Origin: JAISGQ01 sp045604965
GTDB lineage: Bacteria > Bacillota > Clostridia > Oscillospirales > Acutalibacteraceae
Reading direction: 5' to 3'
Assembly (NCBI GenBank): GCA_045604965.1
Contig: JAZUPB010000001.1
Coordinates: 1-26,837, forward strand
DNA length: 26,837 bases
The notes beneath the pieces are model-generated. The model saw nothing but the letters and a program-made list of their open reading frames with translations. It searched no databases and had not been told where the DNA came from. The translations under genes were made by a program, and so were the position numbers. Shown here in pieces: positions 16,211-23,700 of this stretch (the stretch's first letter is position 1; every line of letters starts with the position of its first letter).

Positions 16211-16789
16211 ATGAGCAGCAGTTTTATGGCAATGATGTCGAGGATGAAATATATATCACGATGGGCATTGATGAGAAATACAAGACAGGAAAGTCTCAGT
16301 GAGCATACCCTTGAAACGACTATGATTGCGCATTTGTTGTGTGAGATAAGGAATAAACGCCTTGGAGGAAATGTTAATACCGGAAATGTTGTTCTTTTGG
16401 CGTTGTATCACGATGCGGGCGAAATTATAACAGGGGATATGCCTACACCGGTAAAGTACCACAGTGACGAAATGAGGCAAGCATATAAGCAGGTTGAAAT
16501 TATGGCGGCAAAAGCGTTGTCAGAAAAACTTCCTGAAGATCTTAAAAGTGTGTATGAACCTCTTCTGTATGAAAATGGAACAGCAGAGGAAATGCGCATT
16601 GTAAAAGCGGCTGATAAACTCAGCGCACTTATAAAATGTATTGAAGAGAGAACGGCAGGAAACAGTGAGTTTAGGGTAGCAGAGGAGAGCACACTCGCAT
16701 CAATAGAGAGTATGAATATGGAGGAAGTGGGTATATTCATAGACGAATTCCTGCCTGGATATTATCTGACTCTTGATGAGCAGGGATAA
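16211..16789 (+). CDS. yfbR: YfbR-like HD-domain 5'-deoxynucleotidase
   Basis: This 192-residue HD-superfamily phosphohydrolase dephosphorylates deoxynucleoside 5'-monophosphates in nucleotide salvage. The metal-binding residues are visible: His32 in SEHTLET, His67-Asp68 in YHDAGE, and Asp135 in KAADKLSAL. The Arg17-Trp18 pair in ISRWALM corresponds to the substrate-selecting pair reported for E. coli YfbR, and the GDMPTPVKY segment after the HD motif is family-typical. Length is near the 199 residues of E. coli YfbR. ACAGGAG is the ribosome binding site. It is a single-gene unit with its own promoter and terminal hairpin. Confidence 0.92.
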   Translation: MSSSFMAMMSRMKYISRWALMRNTRQESLSEHTLETTMIAHLLCEIRNKRLGGNVNTGNVVLLALYHDAGEIITGDMPTPVKYHSDEMRQAYKQVEIMAAKALSEKLPEDLKSVYEPLLYENGTAEEMRIVKAADKLSALIKCIEERTAGNSEFRVAEESTLASIESMNMEEVGIFIDEFLPGYYLTLDEQG

Positions 16790-16794
16790 ATAAT

Positions 16795-16830
16795 AAAGGG
16801 TAGCTTAGGGGAGACCGTAAGCTACCCTTT
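16795..16830 (+). terminator. Hairpin terminator after the YfbR-like gene
   Basis: AAAGGGTAGCTTA and TAAGCTACCCTTT form a perfect 13-bp stem with a 10-nt loop, starting 6 bp after the stop. The T-run is short (TTTAT). Confidence 0.75.
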
Positions 16831-16851
16831 ATGAACGTGAAAGGATAAGTA

Positions 16852-16880
16852 TTGACAATCAAATTATTGAAAGATATAAT
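16852..16880 (+). promoter_or_regulatory. Perfect consensus sigma-70 promoter upstream of the tRNA region
   Basis: TTGACA (16852-16857), a 17-bp spacer and TATAAT (16875-16880) match the consensus at every position. No protein gene follows for 880 bp, so its product is most likely the transcript carrying the tRNA relic at 16985 and the intact tRNA-Ala at 17084. Confidence 0.88.
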
Positions 16881-17083
16881 AATTTGGTCAAATGAACGTA
16901 TTTAAAAGGGGAGTATAAACATATTACCCTCTCCAACCTGCATTGTTTCCTTTTGTTGTATTTTCATAATTAAACTGTATATCCGGGTCCATAGCTCAGC
17001 TGGGAGCCCTAACAGTGCAGTTTACGCCCAATTTGTTTACTTCCCTGAGTTTTGTCATTTAATTAAGAATAAATTTAATATTG
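16881..17083 (+). other. Leader between the consensus promoter and tRNA-Ala
   Basis: About 200 bp without an evident protein gene. It holds a T-rich stretch (16945-16970) and the tRNA 5' relic at 16985-17006. After the relic the sequence runs into unstructured AT-rich DNA, with no second tRNA half recognisable. Confidence 0.6.
16985..17006 (+). pseudogene. tRNA 5'-half relic (acceptor strand and D-loop)
   Basis: GGGTCCATAGCTCAGCTGGGAG matches the first 22 nt of the intact tRNA-Ala 99 bp downstream at all but two positions (C4 to T, T11 to C). It covers the 5' acceptor strand, the TA linker and the D-stem/loop. It then breaks off into unrelated sequence; no anticodon arm, T-arm or 3' acceptor follows. 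It cannot fold as a tRNA. Confidence 0.75.
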
Positions 17084-17159
17084 GGGCCCATAGTTCAGCT
17101 GGGAGAATGCCGCGTTCGCAACGCGGAGGTCGAGGGTTCGAATCCCTTTGGGTCCACCA
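17084..17159 (+). tRNA. tRNA-Ala (anticodon CGC)
   Basis: A complete 76-nt cloverleaf. The 7-bp acceptor pairs GGGCCCA (17084-17090) with TGGGTCC (17149-17155) and includes the G3-U70 wobble that is the identity element for alanyl-tRNA synthetase. The D-stem GTTC/GAAT frames loop AGCTGGGA. The anticodon stem CCGCG/CGCGG holds loop TTCGCAA, giving anticodon CGC for the GCG codon. The T-stem GAGGG/CCCTT encloses TTCGAAT. Discriminator A is followed by an encoded CCA. It probably depends on the consensus promoter at 16852. Confidence 0.96.
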
Positions 17160-17160
17160 A

Positions 17161-17215
17161 AACAAGCAAATCCGAACCTGGTGCCGATTGGCGCTGGGGT
17201 CGGATTTGTTTGTTT
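17161..17215 (+). terminator. Hairpin terminator after tRNA-Ala
   Basis: AACAAGCAAATCCGA (17161-17175) pairs with TCGGATTTGTTTGTT (17200-17214) over 15 bp with one G-T pair, followed by T and AT-rich sequence. A small inner GCC/GGC stem sits in the loop. It starts one base after the encoded CCA. Confidence 0.8.
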
Positions 17216-17651
17216 ATATCAACGGGAAAAAATGGCAAGGCTTTCCACTTTGACACTCTTTTTCTATGCAGCATATATTTTTATCGGTTATAAACTCAAT
17301 CTGAAAAGTAACAAAAACGCGCATTAAACTATTTACAGTTGTTACATTGAAATCCATAATGCGATATGATGAAAAAGACACGTGTTCGTGAAATTACATT
17401 GAAATAAAAATACAGAAAAATTACTGATGGATATTTTTTTATTTCAATTTTCCTGTTTTGTCCATATTATATGAACACCTATATTATCCTTAATAAAATA
17501 CTGTCAATAAAATACTGTCTGCAGTACATCCTTTTTAAACGTTTAACGTGAGTTTCAATTCGATCTATTTATTGCGTATTGTGCTAATGCGCTAAAGTAC
17601 ACAATTCAAAAATATGCACAAGGACGAAATTCCAAAAACCCGTTTTCTACA
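17216..17651 (+). other. AT-rich intergenic region before the giant surface protein
   Basis: No gene is evident. Visible structure: a 13-bp perfect inverted repeat ATTGAAATAAAAA (17398-17410) / TTTTTATTTCAAT (17436-17448); two copies of TTACATTGAAAT at 17342-17353 and 17394-17405, with a partial third at 17648; a perfect 14-bp tandem duplication AATAAAATACTGTC at 17492-17505 and 17506-17519; and ATTGTG/CACAAT arms at 17578 and 17600. These look like remnants of regulatory or recombinational DNA but no single element is recognised. Confidence 0.5.
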
Positions 17652-17691
17652 TTGAATTATTATTTTGTAATATAGTATAATTATTTTGTAA
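17652..17691 (+). promoter_or_regulatory. Promoter of the giant surface protein with 21-bp-spaced direct repeats
   Basis: TTGAAT (17652-17657) and TATAAT (17676-17681) are 18 bp apart and lie about 90 bp before the start codon. The 12-mer ATTATTTTGTAA occurs at 17659-17670 and again at 17680-17691, exactly 21 bp (two helical turns) apart, flanking the -10 box. Such spacing suits a protein binding the same DNA face twice. Confidence 0.6.
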
Positions 17692-17772
17692 CTTCTCATT
17701 ATCTATATTGGATGGGTAATGATATCATATCTGAAAAGCCAGAAACAAGAACTGCAGAAAAGGGGAATCTCC

Positions 17773-20700
17773 ATGAAACACGGCATTTCCAGAAGATCGA
17801 AACCAATAAGGATTCTTACGGCATTCCTGCTGATCTTTTCGCTTACATTTTCAAACGTTTTTATCAATGTTTCCATTGCCGCTTCCGCAAATGCATCGAC
17901 AGAAGTATCCTCATCAGACTTTTCCGATCCTATATCAGTATCGGAGAACTCCGCAGAAGGCATCGCTGTGTCATCCGCTGACGGAAACAAGGAACCATCA
18001 TTGTTTCCTCTTGATGATTATAATGTCGCGCCTGTTGAAGGCGGTGCTGTGTCATCTGCTGACAAAAGCAACGAATTGTCAGTGACTCTCCTTGACAATG
18101 TCAATATCACACCTGTCGTGGAAGATGTCACTCAGACTCCTCAGAATGTTGCAAGCACTTTATCTGCAACAGTTTTTTCCACATCTCCTGCAACACTGAA
18201 AATCTATCAGGGCCGTAAAAACTCCCAGTGCGACAGATACGGCACCACTGTTGTAACCGACTCACAGGGCAATGTTGTTGCAACAAAGACCGGAAACAGT
18301 ACTACTACATATTCCGGCGCTCTCGGTGATTTCCAGATCAATGACGAAACCGGTGCCGTCACTCCCATGGAGGAAGTTTTCACCGTTACCGTTACCGCTC
18401 CCGATGGTTATTACATTGCTTCGGTCACTTCTACAACTGCTTCTGCGCTGACTGCAAAGGATGACTACGATTTCAGCGATCCTGTTCAGGAATACACTCT
18501 TACCGGCTTTACTTCCGATCAGACCGTGTATGTCACCTACAGTGCAAGCACTCTGACCCTCAAGAATCACAAAGGCGGCGACACTCTGGCTTCCTTCTAT
18601 TCTGCCGGGGTTACTTTCGATGTTTCTGAAGGTGCAATAAACAACAGCAGTTCCTGGACAAAAGCTTCCAATTCCACCGGACAGATTGTTTCCACCTACA
18701 TTGCATCCATCAACGAGGGTTCAAAATTCAGCACTCTTACATTGGATACATCCGGTATTTCCTGTGAATATGCTCTTACTGATATCAAGATTACTAAAGA
18801 TGGGGAAGAGTGGGATATCCTTGATACCGGTTCTTTGCCTTTTGAGGACGATGGTACTGTTGTTCTTAACTTCAAAGACAATGCAGTTGTTGCAGCCGAC
18901 TCTGCAGCAAGTGATATAGTCGTAAATCTTTATTATACTCCTCAGAATTCCATTATCACCATCGAGCACGACCACGCAGGGCTGAGCACATCCAACTATA
19001 ACCGTGCGGATGTCAAGCTCACCGTCAGTGAAGGCACCACCCAGGCAAAAAATTCTGCCATCTCCGTCCCCTATAATTCAGCTACTCCTTCATTTACTGT
19101 AAAAACCGGTTCTGTCCTTTCATCCCTGTCACTTTCCGGTTATGTATTCAACGACGCATCCGGTCTCGGCGTTTCTGACATTACTGTCTACAAAAATGAT
19201 GTCGAATGGGATGTTATCGACGATTCAGCTATCACTTATCCCATAATTGATCCTGCAACTATCCCCTTTAAAAGCAGCACAATTATGCCCGAAGACAATA
19301 TCAGGGTTGTTCTCAGCTATGCACCTGTAAACGGAAAATTCGAAGTTGTTCAGCAGAACGGCGCAGGTACAGTTGCAACAACTTCTGCATCCAGGGTTTT
19401 CATAAACTCTCTCGGCTCTTCCTCTTTGCAGACTGTCAACAACGTTTCCTCAGCTTCAAACACTGCTTATCTTTTTGATTCTGAAGGAGACGGAATCACA
19501 TTTTCTTCAATCAAGGTCACTGCACCCAATTTCAGATATTTCGAATCCATAAAGCTTTATGTTGACGGCGTTGATAAGTCCTCTTATATTGTTCAGCCTG
19601 ACCCCGGTGTTTCCACTTTCAGTCTTGCTGACGGTTTCTCCATTGCACAGAACTCGGATGTAAAGCTTGTAGTAACATACAAGAGCTGGAACACCATATC
19701 TGTAATCAATCATTATGATGATTCCGTAACCTCCCCTCCCGACAGATATGCAAGATGCACTGTATTTTCCGCCTCCGGTGCATTCTCTTATAACAACGGC
19801 GGTCCTTACAACAGTTTTACTGCTGCTGCGGACAACGTTTCCACAAGTGTACTGCTTAAGCCTGATGTTACTCTTCATCGTATACTTATTGACCCTCAGC
19901 CATACCACTCAGTTTCTGAGGTTTATGTCACTGTCAACGGTGTCAGAAAAGACGGAATTCTCCTGACTGATGGCCTTATTCCCTCCACAGGCAGTATTAC
20001 CGTATATTTTGCAGATAACACTTCATTCTCTATTGATGAAAAGGTGGAAATCCATATCGTATGCGATGACTGGGATTTCTTCAAGCTTACTCAGAAATAT
20101 GTGGATTCATATGAAAATCATCCTTCTTACTATGGATCTGTAACTGCATATTCCTCTTCCGGCGGTTTTGTTTACGGCAGCGGCGGTCCTTACAACAGTG
20201 TTTCTCTTACAGGTAACGAAACTTCCAAGGAAGTTATTATCAAGCCGGGCACTGACTTGTCCCGTATTGTTGTAAATGTACCTCAGAATCAGACTGTGTC
20301 CAATGCATATGTCCTTGTAAACGGCGAAAAGAAGGATAACGTTCTTGACACAAGTGCTCTTCCGACCACAAATAATCCGACTCTCTATTTTGCAGATGAC
20401 TTTATTGTGTCTGCAAAGGATAATATAGAGGTTGTTGTTGAGTACAGCGGCTGGGGTTCAATCGGTCTGAACCATAAATATGTTGACAGCTATCAGAATC
20501 CTCCCGCTACCCTCGGTTCATATATACTTTACTCCGAAGGTGGTGCTTTCGTTTACGGCAGCGGCGGTCCTTACAGCAATATTTCCCTTACAGGCAATGA
20601 AACTCACAGGGAAGCTATCCTGAAACCTGATTCTGTGCTTACACGTATCCACATCAATCCTCCCGAAAACCACACTATTGCCGATGCATATATTACCGTC

Positions 20701-23700
20701 AACGGTGTGAGAGTGGATGATGCCCTTGATACCGGCGCTCTGCCCACTACAAACAGTATCTATCTGTACTTCAAAGAAAATTACAGTATTCCCGCAAGCG
20801 ATCACGTTGAGATTTTTGTTGAGTACAGCGGCTGGGGTTCAATCGGCCTGAACCACAAATATGTTGACAGCTATCAGAATCCTCCCGCTACCCTCGGTTC
20901 ATATATACTCTACTCCGACGGCGGTGCTTTCGTTTACGGCAACGGCGGTCCCTACGGCAATATTTCTCTCACCGGCAACGAATCTCACAGGGAAGCTACC
21001 CTGAAGCCTGATGCTGTGCTTGATCGTATCAGCGTTTCTCCTCCCGAAAACCACACCATTGCTGATGCATATATTACTGTCAACGGTGTGAGAGTGGACG
21101 ATGCTATTGATACCAGTGCTCTGCCCACTACAAACAGTATCACTCTGTACTTTAAAGATAATTACAGTGTTCCCGCAAGCGATCACGTTGAGGTTTTTGT
21201 TGAGTACAGCGGTTGGGGCAAGTTTGCTATTCACCATAAATATGCTGACAGCTACCAGAATCCTCCCCCTACTCTCGGTTCTTATGTTCTCTATTCCACC
21301 GGCGGTGCTTTCGTTTACGGCAACGGCGGTCCTTACGGCAATATTTCTCTCACCGGCAATGAATCCTCCAGAGAATGTATTCTGAAGCCTAATTCTGAGC
21401 TCAACCGTATCAGTATCTCTCCCCCTGAAAACCACTCTATAGTTGATGCTTATGTTACTGTCAACGGTACTGTTGACGAAGATGCTCTCATCTGGCCTGA
21501 TCCCGTTCCTACCAGTGGCGGTATGACTCTCTATTTCACTGAGGACTATATTATAAAGGCTGATGATTTTGTTGAGGTCTTTGTAGTTTACGGTGGATGG
21601 AATGAGATGTCCATTCATCACAGATTCGCCGATTCCGTTGAGAATCCTCCCGCTACTCTCGGTTCTTATGTTCTCTATTCCACCGGTGGTGCGTTCGTTT
21701 ACGGCAACGGCGGTCCTTACGGCAATATTTCTCTTACCGGCAACCAGACTTCCAGAGATACCATCCTCAAGCCTGATGCTGAGCTTGATCGTATCTCCAT
21801 ATCTCCTCCCGAAAACCACTCTATAGTTGACGCTTATGTTACTGTCAACGGTGAGGTGGACGAGGATGCTCTCATCTGGCCTGATCCCGTTCCCACCAGC
21901 GGCGGTATGACTCTTTACTTCACTGAGGACTACATCGTTTCCACTGATGACAAGGTTGAGGTGCATGTTGTTTACGGTGAGTGGAATGAGATGTCCATCC
22001 ATCACAGATATGCTGATTCCGTTGAGAATCCTCCTGAAACTCTCGGATCATATATACTCTATTCCAACGGCGGTGCTTTCGTTTACGGCAACGGCGGTCC
22101 TTACGGCAATATTTCTCTTACAGGTAATCAGGCTTCAAAGGACACCATCTTAAAGCCTGATGCTGAGCTTGACCGTATCAGCATTCCTCCGCCTTCCTAC
22201 TACTCCGTTGTTGATGCTTACGTTACTGTTAACGGCGAGGTAGATGAGGACGCTCTTATCTGGCCTTCTCCTTTCCCAACCAGCGGTCATATGACCCTCT
22301 ACTTCACTGAGGATTACATTGTTTCCACTGATGAGAAGGTTGAGGTTCATGTGGTTTACGGTGAGTGGAATGAGATGTCCATTCATCACAGATATGCTGA
22401 TTCCGTTGAGAATCCTCCCGCTACCCTCGGTTCATATGTCCTCTATTCCACTGGCGGTGCTTTCGTTTACGGCAACGGCGGTCCTTACGGCAATATTTCT
22501 CTTACAGGTAATCAGGCTTCAAAGGACACTATTCTCAAGCCCGATGTTGAGCTTGACCGCATCAGCATTTCTCCGCCTTCCTACTACTCCGTTGTTGATG
22601 CTTATGTTACTGTCAACGGCGAGGTAGATGAGGACGCTCTTATCTGGCCTTCTCCTTTCCCAACCAGCGGTCATATGACTCTCTACTTCACTGAGGACTA
22701 TATTGTTTCCACTGATGAGAAGGTTGAGGTTCATGTGGTTTACGGTGAGTGGAATGAGATGTCCATCCATCACAGATATGCTGATTCCGTTGAAAATCCT
22801 CCCGCTACCCTCGGTTCATATGTCCTCTATTCCACTGGCGGTGCTTTCGTTTACGGCAACGGCGGTCCTTACGGCAATATTTCTCTTACAGGTAATCAGG
22901 CTTCAAAGGACACCATCTTAAAGCCTGATGCTGAGCTTGACCGTATCAGCATTTCTCCGCCTTCCTACTATTCCGTTGTTGATGCTTATGTTACTGTCAA
23001 CGGCGAGGTAGACGAGGATGCTCTCATCTGGCCTTCTCCTTTCCCAACCAGCGGTCATATGACTCTCTACTTCACTGAGGATTACATTGTTTCCAATGAC
23101 GAGAAGGTTGAGGTTCATGTTGTTTACGGTGAGTGGAATGAGATGTCCATCCATCACAGATATGCTGATTCCGTTGAAAATCCTCCCGCTACCCTCGGTT
23201 CATATGTCCTCTATTCCACCGGCGGTGCTTTCGTTTACGGAAATGGCGGTCCTTACGGCAATATTTCTCTTACCGGCAATCAGGCTTCCAAGGACACTAT
23301 TCTCAAGCCCGATGTTGAGCTTGACCGTATCAGCATTTCTCCGCCTTCCTACTACTCCGTTGTTGATGCTTATGTAACTGTCAACGGCGAGGTAGACGAG
23401 GACGCTCTTATCTGGCCGTCTCCGATTCCCACCAGCGGTTATATGACTCTTTACTTTACCGAGGACTATATCGTTTCCACCGATGAAAAGGTTGAGGTTC
23501 ATGTGGTTTACGGTGAGTGGAATAATTTCACCATTGAACAGAAGTATGCAGATTCAGTAGATAACGCACCCTCCACATACGGCTCTGTTATCAGCTATTC
23601 AACCGGCGGAGCTTTCGTTTACGGCAACGGCGGTCCTTACTCCAACATTTCACTGACTGTCAACAATGCTTCCGTTGATGCTGTTCTTAAACCTGACTCT

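Noticed and set aside
17161..17215. The 3' flank of tRNA-Ala as an attachment site of an integrated element
   Set aside because: I found no direct repeat of the tRNA 3' end elsewhere in the window and no integrase gene; the structure reads as a terminator.
17719..17772. Upstream ATG extending the giant protein by 18 residues
   Set aside because: No ribosome binding site precedes it, and it would bury the signal peptide behind a polar extension; the ATG at 17773 has AAAAGGGGA in place.
20899..22005. Long minus-strand frames (up to 368 codons) inside the repeat array
   Set aside because: They repeat with the array period and mirror the biased codons of the surface protein. They are shadows, not genes.
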